From positions 1-29,998 of the forward strand of contig CAYQMF010000082.1 in assembly GCA_964418595.1 (NCBI GenBank): DNA of 29,998 nt, given 5' to 3'. Origin of the DNA: CAYQMF01 sp964418595. GTDB lineage: Bacteria; Planctomycetota; UBA1135; UBA2386. Both the position numbers and the translations under genes were made by a program. The notes beneath the pieces were generated by a model, which saw only the letters and a program-made list of their open reading frames with translations, was not told the origin of the DNA and did no database searches. Shown here in pieces: positions 8,056 through 15,846 of the stretch; the first letter of the stretch is position 1, and each line of letters starts with the position of its first letter.

Positions 8056-9441
8056 GTGCGTTCCCTCGCCCAGCCAGAGGACCTCGATCCTTCCGAGCTG
8101 CCCCGCCGCTTCGGCGCGTGGACCGGTCTCTTCGTCGTGATCGCGAGCATGGTCGGCGGCGGGATCCTCACGACCTCCGGCCTCATCCTCCGCGACACCG
8201 GGAGCCACACCGTCCTGCTCGCGCTGTGGGCGATCGGCGGCCTGCTCGCGACGTGTGGCGCTCTCACGCTCGCCGAACTGGCGAGCGCGATGCCGCGCGT
8301 GGGCGGCGAGTACGTGTACGTGCGCGCGGCGTTCGGACCTTCGGCGGCGTTCGCATACGGGGCAGGCACGACGACGCTGGCGTTCGCCGCGCCCATCGCG
8401 GTGATCGCGCACGCTACCGCCGCCTACCTCGCCGCGGCCGCGCACACGCTCGACGGCGGCGCGGGCCTCGGCGCGCTGCTCGACACGCCATGGGTGCAGG
8501 GGACCGTCGCGTCGCTGCTGATCGTCTTGTTCAGCATCATGCACGCACTCGGCCAACGCGAGAGCGCGTGGCTGCAGGGCGTGACCACGATCTTCAAGCT
8601 GCTGACGCTGCTCGGCATCGCCGTCGTCGGCCTCTGCTGCGGAAACGGCCAGATGGACCACTTCGCCATGGGGCGCACGTTCGCCGAGCAGGACCCCGGC
8701 GTCCTCGCCGTGGCGCTGCTGCAGGTCTCGTACGCCTACAGCGGCTGGAACGGCGCGGCCTACCTGGCCGGCGAGATCCGCTCGCCGCGACGGCTCCTGC
8801 CGCTGTGCCTGATCGGCGGGTGCCTGCTGGTGACGGCGCTGTACGCGCTCATGAACGTCACCTACGGCTACGCGCTCGCCCCCGGGGAACTCGCCACGCT
8901 GTCGGCGGGTGAGGTCGAGCGCATCGCCGAGACCGCCGCGAACCGCCTCTTCGGCCGCAGCGCGGGCGCCGTGCTCTCGCTGGTGATCGGCGTGGGCCTG
9001 CTGGCCTCGCTGAGTGCGTTCATCCTCACCGGCCCGCGCGTGACCTTCGCGATGGCGCGCGATGGCCTGTTGCCGATGGCGTTCGCGAAGGTCCACGCCG
9101 CGCGCGGCACGCCGGTGCTCGCGACCCTCCTGCAGGCCGGCCTCGCGATCGCCGTGCTCTGGTCGGGCAGCTTCGACGCGATGGTGACCTTCTCCGGCGC
9201 CGGCATGGCCCTGCTCGCCGGCATGGTGATGCTGAGCGTGTTCCCGCTGCGCCGTCGTGGCGCGCTGCAAGGAGCGTTCAAGACGCCGCTCTTCCCGCTG
9301 CCGCCACTCGTGTATCTCGGCGTGCTGGCATGGACGGTGAGCTACGCGATCGGCACCGATCCCTGGCCGACCCTGCTCAGCGTCGCCAGCATCCTGCTGA
9401 TGTGGCCGGTGTACTGGGTGCTGAGACGCGGCGGGCGTTGA
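8056..9441 (+). CDS. APC-superfamily amino acid permease
   Basis: The product is 461 aa with about 12 hydrophobic segments, the usual size for APC permeases. The first membrane segment has the unwound Gly-rich motif (SMVGGGILTTSG) that binds the amino-acid carboxylate and amine in this family. It is followed by LAELASAMPRVGGEYVYVRAAFG, a strongly conserved APC/LAT signature. Later segments include QVSYAYSGWNGAAYLAGEIRSP, again typical of the LAT/SLC7-like branch. It should move amino acids across the inner membrane by symport or exchange; the substrate cannot be read from sequence. Start at GTG 8056 (MRSLAQPEDL). The next gene starts 57 bp later on the same strand and has its own weak -10-like box. 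Confidence 0.9.
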   Translation: MRSLAQPEDLDPSELPRRFGAWTGLFVVIASMVGGGILTTSGLILRDTGSHTVLLALWAIGGLLATCGALTLAELASAMPRVGGEYVYVRAAFGPSAAFAYGAGTTTLAFAAPIAVIAHATAAYLAAAAHTLDGGAGLGALLDTPWVQGTVASLLIVLFSIMHALGQRESAWLQGVTTIFKLLTLLGIAVVGLCCGNGQMDHFAMGRTFAEQDPGVLAVALLQVSYAYSGWNGAAYLAGEIRSPRRLLPLCLIGGCLLVTALYALMNVTYGYALAPGELATLSAGEVERIAETAANRLFGRSAGAVLSLVIGVGLLASLSAFILTGPRVTFAMARDGLLPMAFAKVHAARGTPVLATLLQAGLAIAVLWSGSFDAMVTFSGAGMALLAGMVMLSVFPLRRRGALQGAFKTPLFPLPPLVYLGVLAWTVSYAIGTDPWPTLLSVASILLMWPVYWVLRRGGR

Positions 9442-9497
9442 GTCGGGGTGTGCCAGGGGCGTTGGCGGCCCGACGCCGGCCGTGCGACGATCCCGCC

Positions 9498-12062
9498 ATG
9501 TCGACCGCCCGGTCCCGAGGGATCCTCGTCCTGCTGCTCCTGACGCCGGGCGTCGCCACCCAAGCCCCGGTCGGGTTCCGGGCGGAGATCGCATCGCCCC
9601 CACGGCTCGTGTTCGCCGACGGGGAACTCCCCCTCACCGCCACGGTGGTCGGCGCGGAAGTGGCAGACGGGGCGCTGCACATGCGCGGGGAGCACGCCCA
9701 CGCGACCTTCGGTCCCGACCGGCGCCTCGGCGTCCGGGCGGAACAGTCCTTCGCGATCGAGCTGGAGGTGCGCACGCAGGCGCCGGGGTTCAGCACGATC
9801 GTCATGTGCCGCGAAGGCAAGCACGTGCACTACAGCTTCGTGCTCGGCCGCCGCCCGGGACACGTGTCCTTCGAGCCGTGGTACTGGAGCCGCGAAGGGA
9901 TCGAGTCCGCGCAGCGTCTCGACGACGGACGCTGGCACCGGCTGGTCGCGGGGTACGACGCGGACACCGGCCTCTCGGCGCTGATCGTGGACGGTCAACT
10001 CGCCGGCACGCGCGTGCTGTCGAAGCTCTTCACCGGGTCGGCGACGCCGACGCTCCGGATCGGCGAGAACATCGACCCGGCCGTGTCGCAGCAGTTCGTG
10101 GGCGAAGTGCGGGCCCTGGCATTGCACCGCACCCTCCCCGAGGACGTGACCGCGGCGATGACGCGGCAACGGCGGGCCACAGTGCTCGACGCCACCGCCA
10201 TCGACGACGCGCTCGCGGCGTGGCTCGCCTGGCAGCGAAGACCCCGCGCTCCCGCCGCCGCCGATGCGGCGAGCTGGAACGCGCGCGCGGCCCGGATCCG
10301 CGCCAACGTGCAGGATGCGATCGGGCTGTGGCCACCGCCGTACGCAACGGGCGAAGGGCGCACGCGTGCCGGGCGCGCCGGGCCACTCGACGGCGAGGAC
10401 GGCAAGGCAACCGACTTCGCCACGTTCGTGCCAACGCTCCCACTCGCCGAGCGGCGCGGCGGCACTCTGCGCGGCGAGGGATTCACCCTCACCCGCACCT
10501 GGTGGCAGAGCTTCCAGGGGTACTGGGCCGGCGGCTGGCTGTACGAGCCGGCAGGTACCGCGACCGCGCGTCGCCCCGCGGTGCTGTGCCCGCACGGGCA
10601 CTGGGACAACGGCGCCCGCCACCCGACGGTGCAGGCCCGCTGCATCGCGCTGGCGCGTCTGGGCTGCGTCGTGCTCGTGGTCGACTCCGTGCACTTCGAG
10701 GATGCGCGGCTCGGCCTGTCGAGCCTGAGCTTGATGACCTGGAACAACCTGCGCGGCCTCGAGCTGCTGCGCGCGCGTGCAGACGTCGATCCGGCGCGGA
10801 TCGCATGCACCGGCGCGTCGGGCGGCGGCCAGCAGACGTACTACCTGACCGCGCTGCAGACCGGCCTGTGCGCGGCGGTGCCCGCCGTGATGGCGTGCCA
10901 CTTCGAAGACATCCTGCTCGCCGACGGAGTGCACTGCTATTGCAACCACACGCCGCACCTGCTGCGCGCCGCGGACATGCCGGAGATGGCGGCAGCGTTC
11001 GCGCCGCGGCCGCAGTTGTTCCTGACGGTGACCGGCGACTGGACCCGCCGCTTCGCGGAGCACGGCTTTCCCGCCGTGCAGCAGGTCTACGACCGACTCG
11101 GCGCCGCCGGCGCCGTCGCCGTGCGGCGTTGGACCAAGGGACACGACTACGACCGGCCGATGCGCGAGGCGATGTACTCGTTCCTGTGGCCGCTGCTCGC
11201 GGGCGCGCCGCTCGCCGAGGGCAGCGGCGAAACCGATCAGCCCCCACCCTTCGACGTGGGCGCGATGACCGCGCTGGGACGCGACGGGCCGCCGCAGGAT
11301 CTGCAGGCGGTGCGCGCCGAGTTCGCGGCCCGCTTGACGGCGCCGGCGGGTCGACCGGTGGCCGACGCGCGCGCCGCGTTCGCGCGGCTGCTCGAGCGCG
11401 CCGACGGCGATGGCGTGGCGCTGGCGAAGGCACCCGCGGTGCGCCGGCTCGGCACGGTCGAGATCGACGGGCGCGCGGTCGAACAGCTCGCGATCGCCGC
11501 CGACCGGTTCGTCGAGCTGCCGGCCCTGTGGCTGCCGGCGAAGGATCCCGGCGCGCCCGCCGTCATCGTGATCGCGGCGCGCGGCAAGGCCGACGTGCTG
11601 GGTCGGCGGCGGGCGTGGCTCGACGCGCTGGCGGAACGCGGGCTCGGTGTGCTGCTCGCCGACGTGCGCTACACCGGGGAGCTGGACCGCGGTGCGTCGT
11701 GGCGCGCGCTGTACGGACGCATGTTCGGCGCCGACGAGGGCGTCCTCGCGGTGCATGACCTGCGCCGGCTCGTGGTCGCGGTCCGCGACCTCGGCGCCGC
11801 GCCGCGCGTCGGCGTGCTCGGCTTCGACGACCGCGACGCCCCGGCGCTGCTCGCGGCGGCGTTGGACCGGACGATCGCGGCGGTCGCCGTGCCGGACCGC
11901 GGGCCCGGCTACGGCGCCGCGGACCGCACGCCGCTGCTGAGCCGCATCCACCTGCACGGCGACCTCGACGATGCAGTCGCGTGCCTCGAGGGTCGGCCGC
12001 TCATCGCGGGCAGGGACCCGGTCGCCGTCGCCCACGATCTCGCCGTAGCGCTGCGCCAGTGA
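9498..12062 (+). CDS. Secreted LamG/concanavalin + alpha/beta-hydrolase (acetyl-esterase-like)
   Basis: The product is 854 aa. MSTARSRGILVLLLLTPGVATQ is a signal peptide. About residues 30-220 form a LamG/concanavalin-like jellyroll (FAIELEVRTQ, then RWHRLVAGYDADTG, ALIVDGQLAG, FVGEVRALALHR). From about residue 350 onward comes an alpha/beta-hydrolase of the acetyl-xylan-esterase/dienelactone-hydrolase type: VLCPHGHWDNG (oxyanion side), the nucleophile elbow CTGASGGGQQ with Ser near 441, a candidate Asp near 514 (VTGDWTRR) and His near 549 (TKGHDYDRP). A second beta-rich or hydrolase-like half follows to the end (PAVIVIAARGKADVLG). It likely deacetylates or de-esterifies external polysaccharide. 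The start follows GACGATCCCGCC with no Shine-Dalgarno. The last about 110 bp of the gene are duplicated at 13306-13438. Confidence 0.8.
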   Translation: MSTARSRGILVLLLLTPGVATQAPVGFRAEIASPPRLVFADGELPLTATVVGAEVADGALHMRGEHAHATFGPDRRLGVRAEQSFAIELEVRTQAPGFSTIVMCREGKHVHYSFVLGRRPGHVSFEPWYWSREGIESAQRLDDGRWHRLVAGYDADTGLSALIVDGQLAGTRVLSKLFTGSATPTLRIGENIDPAVSQQFVGEVRALALHRTLPEDVTAAMTRQRRATVLDATAIDDALAAWLAWQRRPRAPAAADAASWNARAARIRANVQDAIGLWPPPYATGEGRTRAGRAGPLDGEDGKATDFATFVPTLPLAERRGGTLRGEGFTLTRTWWQSFQGYWAGGWLYEPAGTATARRPAVLCPHGHWDNGARHPTVQARCIALARLGCVVLVVDSVHFEDARLGLSSLSLMTWNNLRGLELLRARADVDPARIACTGASGGGQQTYYLTALQTGLCAAVPAVMACHFEDILLADGVHCYCNHTPHLLRAADMPEMAAAFAPRPQLFLTVTGDWTRRFAEHGFPAVQQVYDRLGAAGAVAVRRWTKGHDYDRPMREAMYSFLWPLLAGAPLAEGSGETDQPPPFDVGAMTALGRDGPPQDLQAVRAEFAARLTAPAGRPVADARAAFARLLERADGDGVALAKAPAVRRLGTVEIDGRAVEQLAIAADRFVELPALWLPAKDPGAPAVIVIAARGKADVLGRRRAWLDALAERGLGVLLADVRYTGELDRGASWRALYGRMFGADEGVLAVHDLRRLVVAVRDLGAAPRVGVLGFDDRDAPALLAAALDRTIAAVAVPDRGPGYGAADRTPLLSRIHLHGDLDDAVACLEGRPLIAGRDPVAVAHDLAVALRQ

Positions 12063-12094
12063 GGAAGGCCAGTGACGAGGCTCAGCCGGCGCCG
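11951..12094 (+). repeat. Direct repeat, left copy (3' end of hydrolase gene)
   Basis: It covers the last 37 codons of the hydrolase gene plus 32 bp beyond its stop, and matches 13306-13438. The first 96 bp are about 95% identical. A 10-25 bp gap follows, then the match resumes through CAGCCGGCGCCGA, which in the right copy is the very end of cstA. The two copies flank the MntA/HepT pair. Confidence 0.8.
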
Positions 12095-12144
12095 AGCTAC
12101 CTGATCCAAGCGACGTGCAGTCCGCTTCGCCCGAGGCCGCGCGA

Positions 12145-12345
12145 TCATTCGACGACGATCCGCTGCGCGCGACCGCGATCCACGCGCGCAACCACACGGC
12201 TGCCGAGTTCGTCCCAGACGCACACCTCGGCACCGTGCGCTCCGTCCAGGGTCAACTCGAGGCCTACTCGCTGAGTAACCTGAACGCGACGACCGGGACG
12301 CTGCAAGCCGGCGGCTCGATCGCGCGCGTGCGCACCGTGCCGTGA
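12145..12345 (-). pseudogene. Possible C-terminal remnant of an unknown protein
   Basis: Between the hydrolase and hepT the minus strand stays open for 67 codons and ends in protein-like sequence: VQVTQRVGLELTLDG, then AEVCVWDELGSRVVARVD, then QRIVVE and TGA. There is no start codon in a sensible place; it begins about 10 bp after the hepT stop. It may be the tail of a gene whose front was lost when the TA pair arrived. A plus-strand frame over the same bases is less protein-like. Evidence is compositional only. Confidence 0.25.
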
Positions 12346-12355
12346 GGCCAGCGAG

Positions 12356-12832
12356 TCACTCGGTCGCGGCCACGCGTGCGAGGTAGCGGTCGAACGCCTT
12401 CAACTCCGCGTCGAGTCGCACCTGGACGAGAGCTGCCGTCGCACGGAGCGCTGCCAATCGCACAGCATCCAGCTTGGTGCGGTAACCGTGCCGCAGGAAG
12501 TGTCGGAACCCGAGCAGTTCGCGCAGCAGATCGACCGTGTCACGAGAGATGACCGCGGGTCGGACGCCCTGGATGTCCAGGGCCATGCCGTCGAGCAGGG
12601 CCTGGTGCCAGTCGGCTCCTTCCGGCAGGCTGCCTTCCAGCGTCCGCGCGATGCGTTCGAACATGGCCTCGGCCGCGGTGTACGCGTGGTGCAATGCCAA
12701 CGCGGCCTCCGCCAGATCGCCAGTTGGACCAGCGGGATCGAGCCTCAGCCCCTTCATCTGACCCACGAGATCTCCGAAGGCCGCGAGATCGCTGGCGACC
12801 TCGGCGCGCAGGCGTTGGACGACGATGCTCAC
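12356..12832 (-). CDS. hepT: HepT-like HEPN toxin ribonuclease
   Basis: The product is 158 aa, all alpha-helical in appearance. Near its C-terminal third it carries RHFLRHGY (R110, H115, Y117), which is exactly the RX4HXY active-site motif of HepT toxins. In characterised pairs the R and H form the RNase site of the HEPN dimer, and the Tyr is the residue that MntA modifies with AMP to silence the toxin. The helix HHAYTAAEAMFERIA is also typical of the family. The gene follows mntA with a 4-bp ATGA overlap, so the two are translationally coupled, antitoxin first. The whole pair lies between two direct repeats of a neighbouring gene end. Confidence 0.9.
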   Translation of the reverse strand: MSIVVQRLRAEVASDLAAFGDLVGQMKGLRLDPAGPTGDLAEAALALHHAYTAAEAMFERIARTLEGSLPEGADWHQALLDGMALDIQGVRPAVISRDTVDLLRELLGFRHFLRHGYRTKLDAVRLAALRATAALVQVRLDAELKAFDRYLARVAATE

Positions 12833-13182
12833 AGAGGCTGTCCCTCGGCGGCGATCCGATCACGAAGGCTCGGCACCGCCTCCTCGATAGCCACGAGATC
12901 GACGGGGCTGCCGAACAACCCCATGAGCGCGGCGAGAGCTGGGAAGTACTTCGCCGGTGGCAGCCCCTCGACCGCCAGGTCGACGTCGCTCCAGGCGCTG
13001 ACATCACCCCGCGCCAGCGAGCCGAACAGGACCACGCGCGTGGCCCCGTAGGCGTCGCGCAGCAGCTTCGCCGCCGCAGGGAGCGACGCGCGCAGACGCC
13101 ATGCTCGCGCTTCACCCTCTGCTCTGGCGCTGGCCGCGCGGCGACGGAGGTGAGCCAAGGTGTCGGAGGGGTGCACGCGCAC
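12829..13182 (-). CDS. mntA: MntA-like antitoxin nucleotidyltransferase
   Basis: The product is 117 aa, a minimal nucleotidyltransferase. The GSX10DXD motif is complete: VLFGSLARGD with GS at 54-55, then SDVDLAVEG with D66 and D68. A third acidic strand follows (SPVDLVAIEEA). In known MntA/HepT systems this enzyme transfers AMP to the toxin tyrosine. The intact motif and the intact Tyr in the partner suggest a working pair. The start is GTG 13182, with TAGACT exactly 6 nt upstream and only cytosines between, so there is no ribosome-binding site. The roughly 50 residues before the motif are longer than in the smallest MNT proteins and Arg/Ala rich. Confidence 0.9.
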   Translation of the reverse strand: MRVHPSDTLAHLRRRAASARAEGEARAWRLRASLPAAAKLLRDAYGATRVVLFGSLARGDVSAWSDVDLAVEGLPPAKYFPALAALMGLFGSPVDLVAIEEAVPSLRDRIAAEGQPL

Positions 13183-13188
13183 GGGGGG

Positions 13189-13194
13189 AGTCTA
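13189..13194 (-). promoter_or_regulatory. TAGACT -10 box, 6 nt before GTG of mntA
   Basis: TAGACT, then six C residues, then GTG. This is a clear leaderless arrangement for the TA operon. No palindromic operator was noticed around it. Confidence 0.45.
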
Positions 13195-13305
13195 CCGCTC
13201 GAGCCCGCGCGAGAGCACATCCGCTGTCCCCGGCCACTCTGCATCCCGGCACGCGATCACCTGCGCCCGCTCGGTGCCCACCGGCTCAGTTGCCGACGAA
13301 GGGCC

Positions 13306-13438
13306 CCTGCACGGCGACCTCGACGATGCGGTCGCGTGCCTCGAGGCTCGGCCGCTCATCGCGGGCACGGACCCGGTCGCCGTCGCCCGCGATCTGGCCG
13401 CGGGCGCTGCGCGAGTGACGAAGTTCAGCCGGCGCCGA
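13306..13438 (+). repeat. Direct repeat, right copy
   Basis: It repeats the tail of the hydrolase gene (HGDLDDAVACLEARPLIAG and following), but without the upstream gene body. Its last 14 bp overlap the end of cstA. Together with 11951-12094 it brackets about 1.2 kb that contains the toxin-antitoxin pair. Confidence 0.8.
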
Positions 13439-15122
13439 CCTTCACCACCCGCTGCCGCAACGCGGCAATCACCGCCTCCACCGTGATCCACACCGCGAGC
13501 CCGAGCAGGATCACCGCCACCACGCCGATCACGCGCGTCGGTGCCGACGCGATCTGCAGCACCAGGGCCTGCATCGTCGTGCCCATCACGAACACCATCG
13601 GCACGCCCACGAGCCAGCGCAGCAGGCGCGGCTTGCCGGTGTTGCTCAGCCACAGGCTCAGCCCCACGAGCGTCAGTCCGGCGAGGAGCTGGTTGGTGGA
13701 ACCGAACAGCGGCCAGATCACCTTGTAGGCGGGGATGACGATGCCCTTGGCATCGGTCGCGGTCTCGGCCACGAACCAGAACGGGATGCCGAGCGAGATC
13801 ACGGTGCCGACGACGCCGGCGGTGCGCGTGCGCCAGCCGGTGAACTCCGTGAACAGGTAGCGCGCGAGGCGCGTGCACACGTCGAGCGTGTCGTAGACGA
13901 AGGTCGCGAAGGCGAGCATGCCGAAGGTCACCGCGAACCCGAACGGCACGCCGAGCGCGTTGAGGAAGCTGCCGACACCGACTCCGAACACCTTGTCGGG
14001 CGGCTGCTTGCTCAACGGCGAGCCGGGCACGAGCGTCATCACGCAGGCGAGCGCCAGCAGCGCGACGACGCCTTCGAGGAGCATGCCGCCGTAACCCACC
14101 ATGTGCGCGTCGGGTTCCTTGTCGACCTGCTTGCTCGTGGTGCCCGAACACACGAGGCCGTGGAACCCCGAGCACGCCCCGCAGGCGATGGTGATGAACA
14201 GGAACGGCACGAGCGGCTGTCCGGCCACCGGCTCGAAGCCCCGGAACGCGGGCCACTCGATGGCGGGATTGGCGATCAGCAACCCGAGCAGGCCGCCGCC
14301 CAGCGTCGCGTACAGGAAGAACCCGCCGAGATACCCGCGCGGCTGCAGGAGCAGCCACACCGGCAGCATCGACGCCACGCCGCAGTAGGCGAGGATCGCC
14401 CACGCCCACCACAGCGCGGGGTTGCTGCCGGGCGCGCGGAACTCGAAGGGCAGGTGCGGACCGGCCCAGATCGCGACCCCCACCGCGGGCACGAACACCA
14501 GCGTCGTGAGCCACAGCGGCGGACGCATGGTCTTCACCACCACTCCCATCAGCACGCTGAGCCCGAGGTACAGCATCGAGCTCGACGCCACCGCGGCGCC
14601 GGGCACCTGCAGACCCTGCTCGCCGGCCTGTGGCAACGCCACGTCGAGGTTTTCGACGAAGGCGCGCGCGGTGATGTCGGTGAACGCGATCACCACGTAG
14701 ATCAGCGCCAGCCAGATGTAGATCACGAAGACCGCGTAGCTGCGCGCGTTGAGGTTGCCGCGCAGGATCTGCGCGATCGAGCCGGCGTCGTGGCGGATCG
14801 AGCCGACCAGCGCCGCGAAGTCGTGCATCGCGCCGATGAAGATGCAGCCGAGCACGATCCACCAGAACGCCGGCTCCCACCCGAACATCGTCGCCGCGAG
14901 GATCGGCCCCGCGATCGGCCCCGCCGCCGAGATCGCCGAGAAGTGCTGCGGCAGCAGGTAGAAGCGGCCGGTGGGCACGAAGTCCTCGCCGTCGCACCGG
15001 GCGTGCGCCGGCGTCTGCGCCTTGGGGTCGAGGCCGAACAGGCGCGCCAGCAACCGGCCGTAGACGCGGTACGCGACGGCGAACGCAGCGAGGACCGCGA
15101 GCAGGAGGGCGGCGAGCGACAT
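13425..15122 (-). CDS. cstA: CstA-family carbon starvation / pyruvate-type transporter
   Basis: The product is 565 aa and very hydrophobic, with many membrane segments. It is shorter than E. coli CstA (about 700 aa) but in line with the compact CstA proteins of other phyla. Family landmarks are YRVYGRLLARLFGLD near the N-terminus, FVPTGRFYLLPQHFSAISAAGPIAGP, the DFAALVGSIRHDAGSI loop, FHGLVCSGTTSKQ (matching the conserved H-x-L-x-x-S-GTT-x-KQ) and FGSTNQLLAGLTL near the C-terminus. CstA proteins import pyruvate or peptides when carbon is short. Start at ATG 15122, with TACCAT 10 nt upstream. It is divergent from the pyrophosphatase gene. Its stop lies inside the right copy of a direct repeat. 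Confidence 0.9.
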   Translation of the reverse strand: MSLAALLLAVLAAFAVAYRVYGRLLARLFGLDPKAQTPAHARCDGEDFVPTGRFYLLPQHFSAISAAGPIAGPILAATMFGWEPAFWWIVLGCIFIGAMHDFAALVGSIRHDAGSIAQILRGNLNARSYAVFVIYIWLALIYVVIAFTDITARAFVENLDVALPQAGEQGLQVPGAAVASSSMLYLGLSVLMGVVVKTMRPPLWLTTLVFVPAVGVAIWAGPHLPFEFRAPGSNPALWWAWAILAYCGVASMLPVWLLLQPRGYLGGFFLYATLGGGLLGLLIANPAIEWPAFRGFEPVAGQPLVPFLFITIACGACSGFHGLVCSGTTSKQVDKEPDAHMVGYGGMLLEGVVALLALACVMTLVPGSPLSKQPPDKVFGVGVGSFLNALGVPFGFAVTFGMLAFATFVYDTLDVCTRLARYLFTEFTGWRTRTAGVVGTVISLGIPFWFVAETATDAKGIVIPAYKVIWPLFGSTNQLLAGLTLVGLSLWLSNTGKPRLLRWLVGVPMVFVMGTTMQALVLQIASAPTRVIGVVAVILLGLAVWITVEAVIAALRQRVVKVGAG

Positions 15123-15132
15123 GCGGGGCGCG

Positions 15133-15138
15133 ATGGTA
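15133..15138 (-). promoter_or_regulatory. TACCAT -10 box, 10 nt before cstA ATG
   Basis: GCTACCAT stands 10 nt before the start with no Shine-Dalgarno between. No clear -35 box at standard spacing. Confidence 0.4.
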
Positions 15139-15197
15139 GCGGTTGGTCGGACGACAAGATTGCCGTCCTCGGCCTGTCGCTGCGCGCGGTCGCGCGC

Positions 15198-15203
15198 TAC
15201 GCC
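15198..15203 (+). promoter_or_regulatory. TACGCC possible -10 box, 7 nt before pyrophosphatase ATG
   Basis: GCTACGCC is followed by TTCGCCG and ATG 15211. It matches the GCTAC start of other boxes in the window but lacks the final T. Confidence 0.3.
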
Positions 15204-15210
15204 TTCGCCG

Positions 15211-15831
15211 ATGTCCTTCCCGGAGCCGTTCTACGCGTGGCGCCCGCATCCCTGGCACGGCCTGTCGGTCGGCCCGGAGCCGCCCGCGATCGTGCACGCC
15301 TACATCGAGATCACGCCGTTCGACGACGTGAAGTACGAGATCGACAAGGTGACCGGCTACCTGCGCGTCGATCGCCCCCAACGCACGAGTTCGCAGCCGC
15401 CGACGCTGTACGGCTTCATCCCGCGCACCTACTGCGGCAAGCGGGTCGGGGAGCTGACCCCGGCCGCGGAGATCGGCGACGGCGATCCGCTCGATGTGTG
15501 CGTGATCAGCGAGCGCCCCATCAACCACCCCGAAGTGCTGCTGAAGGCCAAGGTCATCGGCGGCCTGCAGATGCTCGATCGCGGCGAAGCCGACGACAAG
15601 ATCGTCGCGGTGCTGGCGAACGACTTCGTGTACGGCCCGGTCGACGAGATCCGCGATCTGCCGGCCGTCCTCGTCGAACGGCTGCAGCACTACTTCAGCA
15701 CCTACAAGCTGCTGCCTGGGTCGGGGCCCGTGCAGATCGCACCCGCCTACGGCCGCGACGTGGCGTATCGCGTCATCGAGGCCGCGATGCAGGACTACAA
15801 GGACCTGTACGGCGCCGGACCCGACCGGTGA
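15211..15831 (+). CDS. ppa: Soluble inorganic pyrophosphatase, family I
   Basis: The product is 206 aa, the usual size. It hydrolyses pyrophosphate to phosphate in the cytoplasm and so drives biosynthetic reactions forward. The family signature DGDPLDV is at about residues 90-96. The other metal and phosphate ligands are visible: YEIDKVTGYLRVDR with Glu and Lys, LYGFIPRTYCG, and DRGEADDKIVAV with the acidic pair near 127-129. The ATG at 15211 (MSFPEPFYAW) is the right start; the open frame back to 15121 adds a sequence not found in this family and overlaps the promoter gap with cstA. The stop at 15829-15831 nearly abuts the promoter of the next gene. Confidence 0.92.
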   Translation: MSFPEPFYAWRPHPWHGLSVGPEPPAIVHAYIEITPFDDVKYEIDKVTGYLRVDRPQRTSSQPPTLYGFIPRTYCGKRVGELTPAAEIGDGDPLDVCVISERPINHPEVLLKAKVIGGLQMLDRGEADDKIVAVLANDFVYGPVDEIRDLPAVLVERLQHYFSTYKLLPGSGPVQIAPAYGRDVAYRVIEAAMQDYKDLYGAGPDR

Positions 15832-15833
15832 GC

Positions 15834-15839
15834 TAGGCT
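15834..15839 (+). promoter_or_regulatory. TAGGCT -10 box, 7 nt before GTG 15847
   Basis: TAGGCT, 7 nt, then GTG, starting only 3 bp after the pyrophosphatase stop. This suggests a separate leaderless transcript for the glycosyltransferase pair. Confidence 0.4.
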
Positions 15840-15846
15840 GTCCGCG

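Noticed and set aside
6621..8396. Longer N-terminus for the sheath fusion (591 aa)
   Set aside because: The first 140 residues are Arg/Ser-rich, overlap the divergent permease gene, and run through the promoter boxes; homology starts at the GTG at 7976.
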